From: Prevotella sp. oral taxon 376
GTDB lineage: Bacteria > Bacteroidota > Bacteroidia > Bacteroidales > Bacteroidaceae
Length of the DNA: 64,000 nt
NCBI RefSeq assembly: GCF_003043945.1
Contig: NZ_PYXG01000001.1
Coordinates: forward strand, 310,001-374,000
Direction of reading: 5' to 3'
Shown: one piece after another, positions 27,245 through 37,057 of the stretch
Layout of the letters: each line of letters starts with the position of its first letter
Numbering within the stretch: position 1 is the stretch's first letter
Program-made: the position numbers and the translations under genes
The notes under the pieces: model-generated
The model's input: the letters and a program-made list of their open reading frames with translations, nothing else
Database searches by the model: none
What the model was told of the DNA's origin: nothing

Positions 27245-28240
27245 ATGTTCGGAGTTGGCAAGATAGCAATCATCGGCGGAGGCTCGTGGGCAACGGCCAT
27301 AGCCAAGATTGTGGTAGACAAGACCCACCACATCGGGTGGTATATGCGTCGGGACGACCGGATAGAGGACTTCAGACGCATGGGGCATAATCCCGCCTAC
27401 CTCACGAGCGTGCATTTCGATGTGAACGAGATCGATTTCTCGACGGACATCAACAAGATTGCGGAGGCCTACGACACGCTCGTGTTCGTAACGCCGTCGC
27501 CTTATCTGAAGAATCATCTTAAGAAACTCAAGACCCGCATCAAGGATAAGTTCATCATCACGGCCATCAAAGGCATCGTGCCCGACGAGAACCTCATCTG
27601 CTCGGAATACTTCCACCAGGTGTACGACATCCCTCATGACAATCTGGCTTGCATCGGCGGACCTTCCCATGCGGAAGAAGTGGCCATGCAGCGGCTAAGC
27701 TATCTCACCGTGGGCTGCAAGGACCTGGAGAAGGCACAGGCATTCACCGAAGTGCTCTCCTCGGAATTCATCAAGACAAAAGTGTCCGACGATGTCATCG
27801 GCATCGAGTATTCGTCGGTGCTGAAGAATGTATATGCCATTGCGGCGGGCATCTGCTCGGGACTCAAATACGGAGATAACTTTCAGGCGGTATTGATTTC
27901 CAATGCCGTCCAGGAGATGAAGCGCTTTCTCACGGCCATGCATCCCATCGAGCGGAATGTCTATGACAGCGTCTATCTGGGCGACCTGCTCGTAACCTCC
28001 TACTCCAATTTCAGTCGTAACCGAACTTTCGGAACAATGATCGGCAAAGGCTACTCGGTGAAAAGCGCGCAGATAGAGATGGAAATGATTGCCGAGGGCT
28101 ACTTCGGCACCAAGTGCATGAAGGAAATCAACCGACACATGCATGTCAACATGCCCATCCTCGATGCTGTCTACAATATCATCTACGAACGCATCAACCC
28201 GCAGATAGAAATCAAACTGTTGACCGACAGTTTCAGATAA
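27245..28240 (+). CDS. gpsA: Glycerol-3-phosphate dehydrogenase [NAD(P)+]
   Basis: Reduces DHAP to sn-glycerol 3-phosphate for phospholipid synthesis. The N-terminal Rossmann loop is [15 protein letters not shown], the catalytic Lys lies in [16 protein letters not shown], and [13 protein letters not shown] is the second binding loop. The 331-aa length is standard. The ATG is directly after the lysS stop, giving a tight lysS-gpsA pair. Confidence 0.96.
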   Translation: MFGVGKIAIIGGGSWATAIAKIVVDKTHHIGWYMRRDDRIEDFRRMGHNPAYLTSVHFDVNEIDFSTDINKIAEAYDTLVFVTPSPYLKNHLKKLKTRIKDKFIITAIKGIVPDENLICSEYFHQVYDIPHDNLACIGGPSHAEEVAMQRLSYLTVGCKDLEKAQAFTEVLSSEFIKTKVSDDVIGIEYSSVLKNVYAIAAGICSGLKYGDNFQAVLISNAVQEMKRFLTAMHPIERNVYDSVYLGDLLVTSYSNFSRNRTFGTMIGKGYSVKSAQIEMEMIAEGYFGTKCMKEINRHMHVNMPILDAVYNIIYERINPQIEIKLLTDSFR

Positions 28241-28268
28241 AAAGAACACAATAAAAAACATAAGAACG

Positions 28269-29630
28269 ATGAAGAATATCTCATTAGACATCACGAAAGC
28301 TGCCCAGTTCCTGAATGCCGGGACAGTAGAGGCTTACGAGCCTAAGGCCAAGGCCGCACGGGAAGCTCTGGAGAACGCCACTTGCGCAGGTAACGATTTC
28401 CTCGGATGGCTTCACCTGCCATCATCCCTCACACCCGAGTTCATCGCCGAAGTGCAAGCCTGTGCCGGCACCCTGCGCGCCAAGTGTGAAGTGGTGGTCG
28501 TGGCCGGAATAGGTGGTTCCTATCTCGGAGCCCGTGCCGTGATCGACGCTTTGGGCAATGCTTTCACATGGCTTGTTAACGATGACAGAAAGAATCCCAA
28601 CATCCTGTTCGCCGGAAACAATATCGGCGAAGACTATCTGGCCGAGCTTACCGACTATCTGAAAGGCAAGAAGTTCGGCGTTATCAATATCTCTAAATCA
28701 GGAACGACCACTGAAACGGCTCTTACTTTCCGCCTTTTGAAGAAACAGTGCGAAGCTCAGCGCGGCAAAGAGGAAGCCCGCGAGGTTATCGTAGCCATCA
28801 CCGACGCCAAGAGAGGGGCTGCCCGCACCTGCGCGGACAAGGAAGGCTACAAGAGTTTCATCATCCCCGACAATGTGGGGGGACGCTTCTCGGTGCTCAC
28901 ACCGGTAGGTTTGCTGCCCATAGCATGCGCCGGCTTCGACATCAACAAGCTCGTTGAGGGTGCCCGCGACATGGAAAAGGCTACCGCACCGGATGTTCCC
29001 TTTGCAGAGAACATCGCCGCGCAGTATGCCGCCATACGACAGGCCCTGTATACCCAGACGGGGAAAAAGATAGAAATCATCGCCAACTTCCAGCCAAAAC
29101 TGCACTATATCGCTGAATGGTGGAAACAGCTCTATGGCGAGAGCGAGGGCAAGGATCACAAGGGAATCTTCCCCGCGGCCTGCGACTTCACCACCGACCT
29201 GCACTCCATGGGACAGTGGATCCAGGAGGGCGAGCGTTCGATCTTCGAGACGGTCATCTCCATCGAGACGCCGAACAGCCACCTCGACTTCCCTTTCGAT
29301 GAGGAAAACCTCGACGGACTGAACTTCCTCGCCGGCAAGCGCGTCGACGAAGTGAACAAGATGGCAGAGCTCGGCACCCGCCTGGCACATGTGGACGGCG
29401 GCGTTCCCAACATCCGCATCAGCCTCCCGAAGCTGAATGAATACTATATCGGGCAACTCATTTATTTCTTCGAAATTGCCTGTGGCATCAGCGGTTTGAT
29501 GGAGGAAGTCAACCCTTTCAACCAGCCGGGCGTGGAAGCTTACAAGAAGAACATGTTCGCATTGCTCGACAAGCCTGGCTATGAGGCCGAGAGCAAAGCC
29601 ATCAAAGAGCGTCTCGCCAACGAGAAATGA
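28269..29630 (+). CDS. pgi: Glucose-6-phosphate isomerase
   Basis: Interconverts glucose 6-phosphate and fructose 6-phosphate. This is the short bacterial form (453 aa). Motifs are [16 protein letters not shown] and [15 protein letters not shown] for phosphate binding, [14 protein letters not shown], and the C-terminal [16 protein letters not shown] with the catalytic Lys. It lies 28 bases after gpsA and overlaps the HAD gene by 4. Confidence 0.97.
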   Translation: MKNISLDITKAAQFLNAGTVEAYEPKAKAAREALENATCAGNDFLGWLHLPSSLTPEFIAEVQACAGTLRAKCEVVVVAGIGGSYLGARAVIDALGNAFTWLVNDDRKNPNILFAGNNIGEDYLAELTDYLKGKKFGVINISKSGTTTETALTFRLLKKQCEAQRGKEEAREVIVAITDAKRGAARTCADKEGYKSFIIPDNVGGRFSVLTPVGLLPIACAGFDINKLVEGARDMEKATAPDVPFAENIAAQYAAIRQALYTQTGKKIEIIANFQPKLHYIAEWWKQLYGESEGKDHKGIFPAACDFTTDLHSMGQWIQEGERSIFETVISIETPNSHLDFPFDEENLDGLNFLAGKRVDEVNKMAELGTRLAHVDGGVPNIRISLPKLNEYYIGQLIYFFEIACGISGLMEEVNPFNQPGVEAYKKNMFALLDKPGYEAESKAIKERLANEK

Positions 29631-30352
29631 TGGTTCAGAGAGAAATTCAGAAATACCTTACAGACCACGGCTTTGGGAATTTTGCTCCCAAAGTCGTGCT
29701 CTTCGATATGGACGGCGTGCTCTACGACTCCATGCCCAGCCATGCCAAAGCCTGGCGGGAAGCGATGGCAGAGTTCGGCATCCACTTCACGGTGGAAGAC
29801 TCCTATGCGACGGAAGGCATGCGGGGCATCGACACCATCCGCATCTATGCCCGCAATCAACTCGGCAAAGAGCTCTCGGAGACTGAGGCACAACGGATGT
29901 ATGACGAGAAGGCGAGGCTCTTTCATCAGATGCCGCAGACGCAAATCTTCGACGGGGTCATCGACCTGATGCGGCACATCAAGGCCGACGGACTGCAGAT
30001 AGGGATTGTTACGGGAAGCGGACAAAAACCTCTCATCAAACGACTTACCGACGATTTTCACGACTTCGTGGCCCCTGGGCACATCGTAACGGCATATGAC
30101 ATCGAGCACGGCAAACCCGCCCCCGACCCCTATCTGAAAGGACTGGAACTGGCAGGAGCCCTGAAACCGTGGGAAGGAATCGTGGTGGAGAACGCCCCTA
30201 TGGGCGTGCGAGCCGGCGTGGCAGCCGGCATCTTCACCGTAGGCATCAACAGCGGGCCTCTCCCCGACTTGCTCTTGGCCCGCGAAGGAGCCAACATCAT
30301 CTTCCCGAGCATCCGTGAATTCAGCAACCAATGGAAAGATTTCCTGAAATAA
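29627..30352 (+). CDS. HAD-superfamily phosphatase (beta-phosphoglucomutase-like)
   Basis: A 241-aa (or 240 if the second ATG is used) cytosolic hydrolase. The nucleophile motif is [15 protein letters not shown] (DxD), followed by a helical cap around residues 40-105. Motif II is VTGSGQK, Lys motif III is [14 protein letters not shown], and motif IV is [13 protein letters not shown]. It most resembles sugar-phosphate phosphatases. The ATGA overlap with pgi points to a sugar-phosphate substrate, but none can be named. Confidence 0.88.
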   Translation: MMVQREIQKYLTDHGFGNFAPKVVLFDMDGVLYDSMPSHAKAWREAMAEFGIHFTVEDSYATEGMRGIDTIRIYARNQLGKELSETEAQRMYDEKARLFHQMPQTQIFDGVIDLMRHIKADGLQIGIVTGSGQKPLIKRLTDDFHDFVAPGHIVTAYDIEHGKPAPDPYLKGLELAGALKPWEGIVVENAPMGVRAGVAAGIFTVGINSGPLPDLLLAREGANIIFPSIREFSNQWKDFLK

Positions 30353-30362
30353 CAAGCATTTT

Positions 30363-31243
30363 ATGAAATACTTCATCAACGAGAACAATCAGCAGGCAGG
30401 TCCTTTCTCCATCTACGAACTGAAAGACAAGGGCCTCGCTTCCGACACCCTCGTATGGGCGGAAGGCATGAAAGACTGGATGCCGGCCTGGCAGGTAGAC
30501 GAACTGAAAAACTTCCTCTTTAACACCCCAAGCGGCGCCACGCCCCCACCCGTGCCGCCGACAACTGCGCAACCCACCGTGGACAGTGCGACGCAAGACG
30601 ACTGGGAGGAGGACCAGGAGCCGGCAAGACGGCACACGGGACTCATCATCGGCGCCCTCGTTGTGGCGCTCCTGTTCGCCCTCATCCTCACCAATCCAGA
30701 CAAGGAAGACCACAAGAGAGTTATCCAAGACCGGATTTCAGCCGCAGTCGAAGGCAAGGATAGCGACAAAGACCCTGCCTCCCAAGGATTCGATATGTTG
30801 GGAAAGATGCTTGTGCGGGAAATATCCGCCCCCATACTCAACACCATGCTGGAATACCACAACTATGGAATCTTCTCCACCACGACGGTTCGCTGGGGAA
30901 AAAAAGACTATAAGTCGTCTTACGGAATCTTAGGTCATGTCTTCACCATCGATAAAGACGACATCACGAAAATCCTTGATAAAGTATGGAACGGCCGGCA
31001 AGACGAGGACGGGGATGAAGACACGGGCGACCCCGACGACACCCATGTGCAGAACTCCACCCGCCAGACGACACCCCCGGCGGCCGGCAATCGGACGACA
31101 ACTCGCCTGGCGCGCGGATCATAGACGGTGTCGGCAATCTGGCAAAAGACCCCGTGAAGGATCAGACCGACAGGCCGACAGGCCGGGAATTGACTAAAAC
31201 CATCGCCGGAATCGGCGACTTTATCAAGGGAGAGGAAAATTAA
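30363..31243 (+). pseudogene. GYF_2-domain single-pass membrane protein, frameshifted near its C-terminus
   Basis: The first ~55 residues are a GYF_2 domain (YFINENNQQAGPFSIYELKDKG...WAEGMKDWMPAWQV), followed by a Pro-rich linker, one membrane helix (residues ~97-118, TGLIIGALVVALLFALILT), and a soluble region. The open frame stops at 31122-31124 after a run unlike the rest. From the C5 tract at 31074-31078 a second frame continues naturally (SDDNSPGARIIDGVGNLAKD to FIKGEEN) up to TAA 31241-31243. Adding one C to the tract would restore one ~292-residue protein. It could be a sequencing error, a phase-variable tract or a real mutation. Function unknown. Confidence 0.7.
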
Positions 31244-31317
31244 ACCGTATTAGTTTATCTAAAGAATTTATAAACTAAAAAATCTTAACGGAGAAGCCTG
31301 TATACACCCTTATTGCC

Positions 31318-31326
31318 TATCTTTGC
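31318..31326 (+). promoter_or_regulatory. -7 box TATCTTTGC for the regulatory-like beta-domain protein
   Basis: Exact -7 box 16 bases before ATG 31343. It overlaps an upstream in-frame ATG and so sets the start. Confidence 0.7.
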
Positions 31327-31342
31327 GGCAAAACCGATTATC

Positions 31343-31891
31343 ATGCTTAGATTCTTGCCTTTTTGCCTGGCGCTCCTGTTCGTACAGGAACTCGCCGCAC
31401 AGCGGAGAATAACTGTCTACGACCTCGACTCGAAGCGCCCGCTGCGGTCGGCAAGAGTATGGACAAACACCAACTACAGCGACACCACCGACTACCTGGG
31501 GCACTGCCTGATACCCGAAAAGTTCGACACGCTCGTCGTAAGCAAGCCCGGATACATGCCCTCGCGCATACCTTTTCATATGGTGGGAGATACCATTCCC
31601 CTGCTTTCCAACTATAACCGCCTCGACGAAGTGGTGGTTTACGGCGAAGATAAGTCGAAGAAACTGAACGAGCATATCAAGAGCTGGACCTACCAGGACC
31701 CCACCGAATACGCCTTGCAGCATCCCACATATGGCTTCAACATCCTCGGGCTGGCGGCTCTTCTCGTCGAGAAAGCCAGCAAACTGCTTCCCCACAAGCA
31801 CGGAAAAGCACCCGAAGTCGACACGGAAGACCCCATCCTGAAATCCTACCGGGAAACGCAGGAAGAACTGAAAGCCAAAAACCGGAAGTAA
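31343..31891 (+). CDS. Secreted protein with a carboxypeptidase-regulatory-like domain
   Basis: A 182-aa protein with a Sec signal (MLRFLPFCLALLFVQELAAQ, cleavage probably after residue ~20). A beta-sandwich segment follows, RITVYDLDSKRPLRSARVWTN...YSDTTDYLGHCLIPEKFDTLVVSKPGY, typical of CarboxypepD_reg-like domains in Bacteroidota outer-membrane proteins. The C-terminal third is basic and helical. It is transcribed alone from the box at 31318. The role is unknown; a cell-envelope accessory is my best guess. Confidence 0.75.
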   Translation: MLRFLPFCLALLFVQELAAQRRITVYDLDSKRPLRSARVWTNTNYSDTTDYLGHCLIPEKFDTLVVSKPGYMPSRIPFHMVGDTIPLLSNYNRLDEVVVYGEDKSKKLNEHIKSWTYQDPTEYALQHPTYGFNILGLAALLVEKASKLLPHKHGKAPEVDTEDPILKSYRETQEELKAKNRK

Positions 31892-31924
31892 CCCATCCGA
31901 AAGAAGACCTCCCACCCTGATTCC

Positions 31925-33001
31925 CTACAAGACGATCTCGCCGCTCCCGAAGCAGCGATGATAGGCCTCGTCGTATACCACACAGAACTGCCCGGGTGCC
32001 ACTCCATGGATTTTCTCGTCGGAATGGACGATGTAGGCTCCGCCACCCAGTGGCTCAATGGTGGCCGGATGATACTCCGGCGTGTGGCGAATCTTGAAGG
32101 TTACGCGCGACGCGTCTACCTCCGTGGTCAGGACATGAAAGTCATGAATCCTGAAGTCTGCCTTGTAAGCCGCCTCCGGATCATACCCGTGGCTCACATA
32201 GAGGATGTTCCGCTCTATATCTTTCTTGACTACGAACCACGGTCCTCCTCCCATTCCGAGCCCCTTGCGCTGGCCGATGGTATGGAACCAGAGCCCCCTG
32301 TGCTCCCCGATCCGGTTGCCCGTCTCGAGCTCGATGATATCTCCGGGCTGCTCTCCGAGGTAGCGGCGGATATACTCATTGTAGTCTATCTGCCCCAGAA
32401 AGCAGATGCCCTGCGAATCCTTACGCCTTGCGTTCACCAGATGCTCACGCTCCGCAATGGCCCGAACCTCGTCTTTCATATAGTGCCCGATGGGAAACAG
32501 GGCCTTGCGGAGCTGCCAATCGTAGATCTGCGCGAGGAAATCGGTTTGGTCCTTCACGGGGTCCGGACTTGTCGTGAGCCATTTCCGACCCTCTATCCAT
32601 TCGGTCTGCGCATAGTGCCCCGTAGCTATCAGGTCGTAGTCATGACCGCTTTTCTCGTCGAAAGCTCCGAACTTGATGAGCCGGTTGCACATCACATCGG
32701 GATTCGGCGTGAAGCCTGCGCGCACCTTATCCATGGTGTATCGCGTTACCTGCGACCAATATTCTTTGTGGCAATCGACCACTTGCAGCCGGCAGCCATA
32801 TCTCGCCGCCACCGCCGTAGCCATCTCCAAGTCTTCCTCGGAACTGCAATCCCACTCCTCGCTCTCCTCGGGTCCTATCTTGATATAGAAACAATCGGGG
32901 TGCAGACCGAGCCTCGCGAGCTCGTAAACCACCACCGAACTGTCTACTCCACCCGACAGCAACACGGCGATACGCTTGTCTTTTATCTCCTCAGGAATCA
33001 T
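31925..33001 (-). CDS. mnmA: tRNA 2-thiouridine(34) synthase MnmA
   Basis: Thiolates U34 of tRNA-Lys, -Glu and -Gln. The PP-loop ATP site is LLSGGVDSSV. The two catalytic cysteines lie in NPDVMCNRLIKFG and SQGICFLGQ, and the central domain ends near DIIELETGNRIGEHRGLWFHTIGQRKGL. The 358-aa length is standard. The only promoter box, TAACTTTGC at 33005-33013, ends 3 bases before the ATG, so the mRNA is probably leaderless. Confidence 0.95.
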   Translation of the reverse strand: MIPEEIKDKRIAVLLSGGVDSSVVVYELARLGLHPDCFYIKIGPEESEEWDCSSEEDLEMATAVAARYGCRLQVVDCHKEYWSQVTRYTMDKVRAGFTPNPDVMCNRLIKFGAFDEKSGHDYDLIATGHYAQTEWIEGRKWLTTSPDPVKDQTDFLAQIYDWQLRKALFPIGHYMKDEVRAIAEREHLVNARRKDSQGICFLGQIDYNEYIRRYLGEQPGDIIELETGNRIGEHRGLWFHTIGQRKGLGMGGGPWFVVKKDIERNILYVSHGYDPEAAYKADFRIHDFHVLTTEVDASRVTFKIRHTPEYHPATIEPLGGGAYIVHSDEKIHGVAPGQFCVVYDEAYHRCFGSGEIVL

Positions 33002-33004
33002 GCC

Positions 33005-33013
33005 GCAAAGTTA
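33005..33013 (-). promoter_or_regulatory. -7 box TAACTTTGC for mnmA
   Basis: Exact box lying immediately before the mnmA start codon. Transcription would begin at or within the ATG. Confidence 0.65.
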
Positions 33014-33203
33014 CGAAAAAATCTCAAGACTTCGGCGAAAACTGCCAAAAGATGCATGGGAAACAGCCGCGACGGAAAGCCGCGGCACAAGGCAGAACCG
33101 CGAAAGCCGGGTTCCGACTGCTCCTTATGCCGATTCGGGATATGCGCCAAATGAACGCAGGCGTGCCTCCAAACCATCAAGCATCCACCTTCCAGCCGTC
33201 AGA

Positions 33204-33278
33204 AGCCTGACAAAATCGGCGATTTCGTCCGACGATTTCGGCGATTTCGTGCGACAATCTCGCCGATTTTGTCAGGCT
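33204..33278. repeat. Palindromic element with TGACAAAATCGGCGA arms (copy 1)
   Basis: Perfect 19-bp arms (33204-33222 and 33260-33278) surround a core containing two further ATTTCGGCGATTTCG-like words. It lies in the gap between the divergent mnmA and SPFH genes (33014-33387), which is otherwise empty. A related copy is at 40054-40152. Confidence 0.75.
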
Positions 33279-33387
33279 GGCAGCGGCTGCCTGTTTTATA
33301 GAAGGCATACTCCCGCACGAGGAAAGGCCGTGTGTTAAACTCCGTTAAATAATTAGCGGGGGTATTGTTTGTTTCAAAAACGAGTGC

Positions 33388-33396
33388 TATATTTGC
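33388..33396 (+). promoter_or_regulatory. -7 box TATATTTGC for the SPFH operon
   Basis: Exact -7 box. A GATATC...GATATC direct repeat (33397-33413) follows at the expected transcription start, possibly an operator. Confidence 0.7.
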
Positions 33397-33443
33397 GATA
33401 TCAAAATGATATCAACAACCAAAAAGCATTAAAGACCTGAATT

Positions 33444-34391
33444 ATGACAAACCAAGAGTTCACTTTCAAAGGCAAGACCCTCAACGGATTCACGATGCTG
33501 TTCCTGATAATTGCCGTCTTAGTACTGAGCCTCGTGCTCTTTGTTTCCAACTGCGAGTGCCTGAATCCGGGCATGACGGCGCTGACCATAGTCAGTGTCA
33601 TGCTCTTCATCTCCGACTTGGTGATGCTCGGAGGCTTCATGATGCTCGAGCCCAACGAGGCCCGCGTGATGATGTTCTTCGGCAAATACCGGGGCACCTT
33701 CACGCAGACGGGCTTCTTCTGGGTAAACCCGTTCATTACCACCAAGAAGCTCTCGCTGCGCGCACGCAACCTCGACGCGCAGCCCATCAAGGTAAACGAC
33801 AAGATCGGCAACCCCGTGATGATAGGCCAGGTGATGGTATGGCGGCTCAAGGACACCTATAAAGCCACCTTCGACATCGACGCCCAGCAGACCCAGGGCA
33901 CAGGCTCACACCAGGCTTCCGGGGCCCTGATGCGCTTCTATGAGAACTTCGTGAAGATTCAGGGCGACGCTGCCCTGCGCAAGGTGGCCGGCCTCTACGC
34001 CTATGACGACGAAGACGGAAAGGCCTCGGGGACGACCCTCCGCGGAGGTGGCGACAAGCTCAACGAGGTGCTGGAACAGGAACTGAAAGAACGGCTCGAC
34101 CTTGCCGGCATTGAAGTCGTCGAGGCCCGCATCAACTATCTGGCCTATGCCCCGGAGATTGCAGCCGTCATGCTGCGCCGCCAGCAGGCCTCGGCCATCA
34201 TCACAGCGCGGGAGAAAATCGTGGAGGGGGCCGTCTCCATGGTCAAGATGGCCATCGACAAGCTCGCCGACGAGCAAGTAATCGAGCTGGACGACGACAA
34301 GAAGGCGGCCATGGTGAGCAACCTGATGGTAGTGCTCTGCGGTGATGACACGGCTCAGCCCGTAGTGAACACCGGCACGCTGAACATGTAA
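33444..34391 (+). CDS. SPFH/Band 7 domain membrane protein
   Basis: A 315-aa stomatin-like protein. Two hydrophobic segments (about residues 10-33 and 45-67) anchor it, then the SPFH domain begins at EPNEARVMMFFGKYRGTF and runs to about residue 250 (ITAREKIVEGAVSMVKMAIDKL). Such proteins form membrane microdomain scaffolds. It leads an operon with a ribbon-helix-helix protein and a small membrane protein, an association I have seen in Bacteroidota, but its purpose is unknown. Confidence 0.88.
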   Translation: MTNQEFTFKGKTLNGFTMLFLIIAVLVLSLVLFVSNCECLNPGMTALTIVSVMLFISDLVMLGGFMMLEPNEARVMMFFGKYRGTFTQTGFFWVNPFITTKKLSLRARNLDAQPIKVNDKIGNPVMIGQVMVWRLKDTYKATFDIDAQQTQGTGSHQASGALMRFYENFVKIQGDAALRKVAGLYAYDDEDGKASGTTLRGGGDKLNEVLEQELKERLDLAGIEVVEARINYLAYAPEIAAVMLRRQQASAIITAREKIVEGAVSMVKMAIDKLADEQVIELDDDKKAAMVSNLMVVLCGDDTAQPVVNTGTLNM

Positions 34392-34449
34392 TCAAGACAT
34401 AAGAATCGGCTTCTTTTCTGACCCCGGAAAAGGAGCGTGCTCCTTAGAT

Positions 34450-34692
34450 ATGGCAAAGAAAGAAACCAAAAACAAGAGCTTCATCCTCCGCATAGACTCT
34501 GAGACAATGGACGCGATAGAGAAATGGGCCTCCGACGAGTTTCGCAGCACCAACGGACAGTTGCAGTGGATCATTTCCGAGGCCCTGCGCAAGAACCGCA
34601 GACTGCCTAAGCAGAGGAAGGAGAAGCCTACCGAAAAGGAAACACCAACGACAGATGAACCAACAGGAAATGGAAGAATTCAGAGTCTATAG
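34450..34692 (+). CDS. Arc/MetJ-type ribbon-helix-helix protein
   Basis: An 80-aa protein: KSFILRIDSETMDAIEKWA matches the ribbon-helix-helix fold (strand, then two helices) of Arc-like DNA-binding proteins, with a charged, probably flexible tail (KQRKEKPTEKETPTTDE). It may regulate the operon or tether the SPFH complex to DNA. It shares 38 bases with the next gene in another frame, so the two are probably translationally coupled. Confidence 0.82.
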   Translation: MAKKETKNKSFILRIDSETMDAIEKWASDEFRSTNGQLQWIISEALRKNRRLPKQRKEKPTEKETPTTDEPTGNGRIQSL

Positions 34693-35098
34693 GACACTCG
34701 AGGGCACCGTCTTTGAGATTCTAACGGGGCTTATCGTCCTCGCCGCAATCGTTTTCTGCTGCATTTCCTATGCGCGGCAGGGCGTTTTCTCCAAGGATTT
34801 AGTACAGCCGATCATCCTCGCGGCAGTCGCCGGATCGCTGCTCTGCTGCGCCTATCATCCCAATTCGTCATGGGTGAACCTGCCCAGGACAATGAAAACG
34901 GAGGCGAATGCCTATAAAAGCGCAAGGCTGCTGCGGATACTGGCCGTGGAACTCTCTCTTTCAAGTCTGGCCTACAGCTTGCTCCTGAACGGCTTTTTCA
35001 ATCATGCCAAAATGACGGAAAACACACTCGATGTCCTTGCCGTCATCCTCATTGTGTCCACCTTGTCCGGTTTTTTCATCTTCGCGAGAAGGTCCTGA
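34655..35098 (+). CDS. Four-helix small membrane protein, hypothetical
   Basis: A 147-aa protein with four predicted helices at about residues 20-41 (FEILTGLIVLAAIVFCCISY), 51-66, 90-110 and 123-144. It has no recognised family. It ends the SPFH operon; the co-location suggests it works with the SPFH scaffold in the membrane. Confidence 0.75.
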   Translation: MNQQEMEEFRVYRTLEGTVFEILTGLIVLAAIVFCCISYARQGVFSKDLVQPIILAAVAGSLLCCAYHPNSSWVNLPRTMKTEANAYKSARLLRILAVELSLSSLAYSLLLNGFFNHAKMTENTLDVLAVILIVSTLSGFFIFARRS

Positions 35099-35109
35099 GG
35101 AACGGGAAA

Positions 35110-36048
35110 TCACGACCTGCCATTACGGAAAATGCCGCCGTCGCTCTCCGCAGCCGCCGCGGCATTTTCTTTTGGCTTGCCCTTATTCTTGGATATGATC
35201 AAGATGACGCCACCCAGAATCAACAGGATGCCACAAGCCAGCCGCACGGAGAACGACTCGTGGAAGACAAACACTCCGATGACGACGGCCGTTACCGGTT
35301 CTAGGGCACCCATGATGGCCGACGGCGTGCTGCCGATGAGCTGGATGCCGATGGTCATGAAGAAGAGCGAGAGCACCGTGGGGAGCAGTCCGAGCTGGAA
35401 AACGCAGAGCCATTGCCTCGGTGTCTGCAGCAGTTGGAGCGTGTCGCCGGAGAGCCAGCTATAGGCGACTACCGACAAGAGGCAGAACACGATGACCCAG
35501 AAAGTGAACTTCAGGGGCGACATGTCGTTCTCCCACTGATTGATCGACACGATGTAAATCGCATACGAGAGCGACGATGCCATCACCAACGCAAAGCCCG
35601 CCGTACTCAGTCTGACAGCTCCATCGCCCCTGTAAAGCAGCGCCACGCCCGCCACGGCCAAAAGAATAGCCGTCGTGGTAGTCCATGTTACACGCTCGTG
35701 GAAGAACATCGTCATCAGCACGGCGGTCATGATCGGGTAGACGAAGAGAAGTGTCGACGCCACTCCGGCCTCCATATAGCGAAAGCTGAGATAAAGGCTG
35801 ATTGACGAGGTGGCGAAGACGGCGCCGAGGAATGAGAACCTCACGGCATGTCCCAGCTTGATGGAGAAGCGCTCACCGCGTGCTACCATGATCACCGCGA
35901 ATATCGCCAGAGCAATGGCATAACGATAGAAAAGCACCGAAGCGGGGTGAATTCCGTCGGCATACAGCGGCAGGGCACCCAGCGGATTGGTGCCATAGCA
36001 CACGGCAGCCACCACGGCCGCCGTAAATCCCTTTACCTGATTGGTCAT
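35110..36048 (-). CDS. EamA-family (DMT) transporter
   Basis: A 312-aa permease with ten predicted helices in two EamA repeats, starting FTAAVVAAVCYGTNPLGALPLY and ending in a basic/Ala-rich tail (KGKPKENAAAAAESDGG). It converges on the SPFH operon with 11 bases between stops. The substrate is unknown. It is not closely similar to the copy at 23915-24853. Confidence 0.9.
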   Translation of the reverse strand: MTNQVKGFTAAVVAAVCYGTNPLGALPLYADGIHPASVLFYRYAIALAIFAVIMVARGERFSIKLGHAVRFSFLGAVFATSSISLYLSFRYMEAGVASTLLFVYPIMTAVLMTMFFHERVTWTTTTAILLAVAGVALLYRGDGAVRLSTAGFALVMASSLSYAIYIVSINQWENDMSPLKFTFWVIVFCLLSVVAYSWLSGDTLQLLQTPRQWLCVFQLGLLPTVLSLFFMTIGIQLIGSTPSAIMGALEPVTAVVIGVFVFHESFSVRLACGILLILGGVILIISKNKGKPKENAAAAAESDGGIFRNGRS

Positions 36049-36075
36049 CTGAATACAAGTTTCTTTTCTCCGGGT

Positions 36076-36084
36076 GCAAAGTTA
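36076..36084 (-). promoter_or_regulatory. -7 box TAACTTTGC for the EamA gene
   Basis: Exact box 28 bases upstream of the ATG. It is one of a divergent promoter pair with 36129-36137. Confidence 0.7.
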
Positions 36085-36128
36085 CAAAAATACCGAGACT
36101 TGCAAATACAACATCCCGATATTTTTCG

Positions 36129-36137
36129 TATCTTTGC
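36129..36137 (+). promoter_or_regulatory. -7 box TATCTTTGC for the aldose epimerase-like gene
   Basis: Exact box 23 bases before ATG 36161. It excludes the longer in-frame start at 36074. Confidence 0.75.
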
Positions 36138-36160
36138 GACAAACCATAAAACTTCAGGCA

Positions 36161-37027
36161 ATGGAACAACTCAAGAACGACGAACTATCACTTCTGATCG
36201 CGGAACATGGGGCGGAACTCCAGAGCATCAGAGACAAGAACGGGAGGGAATACTTATGGCAAGCCGACCCAAAATACTGGGGAAAGCACTCCCCGACGCT
36301 GTTCCCCATCGTGTGCGGACTATGGAATGACACCTGTCGCATAGACGGCAAGGAATACAGAATGCACCGCCACGGATTCGGGCAGACCATGGATTACAAG
36401 ATCATCAGTAAGAGCGAGACACGCATAACCCTTGCCCTTACCGACTCAGAAGCAACTCTCAAAGACTATCCTTACCGCTTCAACCTCGCTGTAAGCTATC
36501 GGCTGGAGGGCAATCAGATACAGGTGGTCTGGCATGTGGAGAATACTGACGACAAAGAAATCTACTTCCAGATCGGCGCACATCCGGCTTTCAAGGTGCC
36601 GGACATGAAGGAGGGCGACCCCCTGCACGGCTACCTGAAGTTCGACAACACGCAACCCCGGCGCATTTACGGCAATACCCACGGTTGTATCACCCTGCAA
36701 CACCATCCCGTCAAGATGGACGGACAGGTGTGGGAGTTCACCATGAAAGACTTCGACGACGACGCGCTCATCTTCGACGAATCGCAAATACACGAAGTGG
36801 AACTGCTCGACAAGAACAAGAAGCGCGTCCTGAAACTCGACTTCAAGGCACCCGCCCTCGGCATCTGGAGCCCTACCGGCAAGAATGCTCCTTTCATCTG
36901 CATCGAGCCGTGGTATGGAATCCACGATCTGGCAGGGTTTGAAGGGGAGTTCAAGGATAAGTATCTCGTCAACAAGCTGCTGCCCGGAGCAAGCTTCATG
37001 AGCCGCTATACCATTACCATCGGATAA
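36161..37027 (+). CDS. Aldose 1-epimerase family protein (LacX-like)
   Basis: A 288-aa cytosolic beta-sandwich of the galactose mutarotase superfamily, closest to the LacX branch. The N-terminus is LLIAEHGAELQSIRDKNGREYLW, the active-site His is in YRMHRHGFGQTM, a second His is in YFQIGAHPAFKVP, and the catalytic Glu probably lies in FICIEPWYGI. It probably interconverts sugar anomers or sugar phosphates. It is monocistronic. Confidence 0.9.
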   Translation: MEQLKNDELSLLIAEHGAELQSIRDKNGREYLWQADPKYWGKHSPTLFPIVCGLWNDTCRIDGKEYRMHRHGFGQTMDYKIISKSETRITLALTDSEATLKDYPYRFNLAVSYRLEGNQIQVVWHVENTDDKEIYFQIGAHPAFKVPDMKEGDPLHGYLKFDNTQPRRIYGNTHGCITLQHHPVKMDGQVWEFTMKDFDDDALIFDESQIHEVELLDKNKKRVLKLDFKAPALGIWSPTGKNAPFICIEPWYGIHDLAGFEGEFKDKYLVNKLLPGASFMSRYTITIG

Positions 37028-37057
37028 GTCGCGGAGCAGGAATACAGGCTGTTCAGA

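Noticed and set aside
25805..27670. 621-codon minus-strand frame across lysS and gpsA
   Set aside because: It covers two certain genes on the other strand and arises from their G+C-rich third positions.
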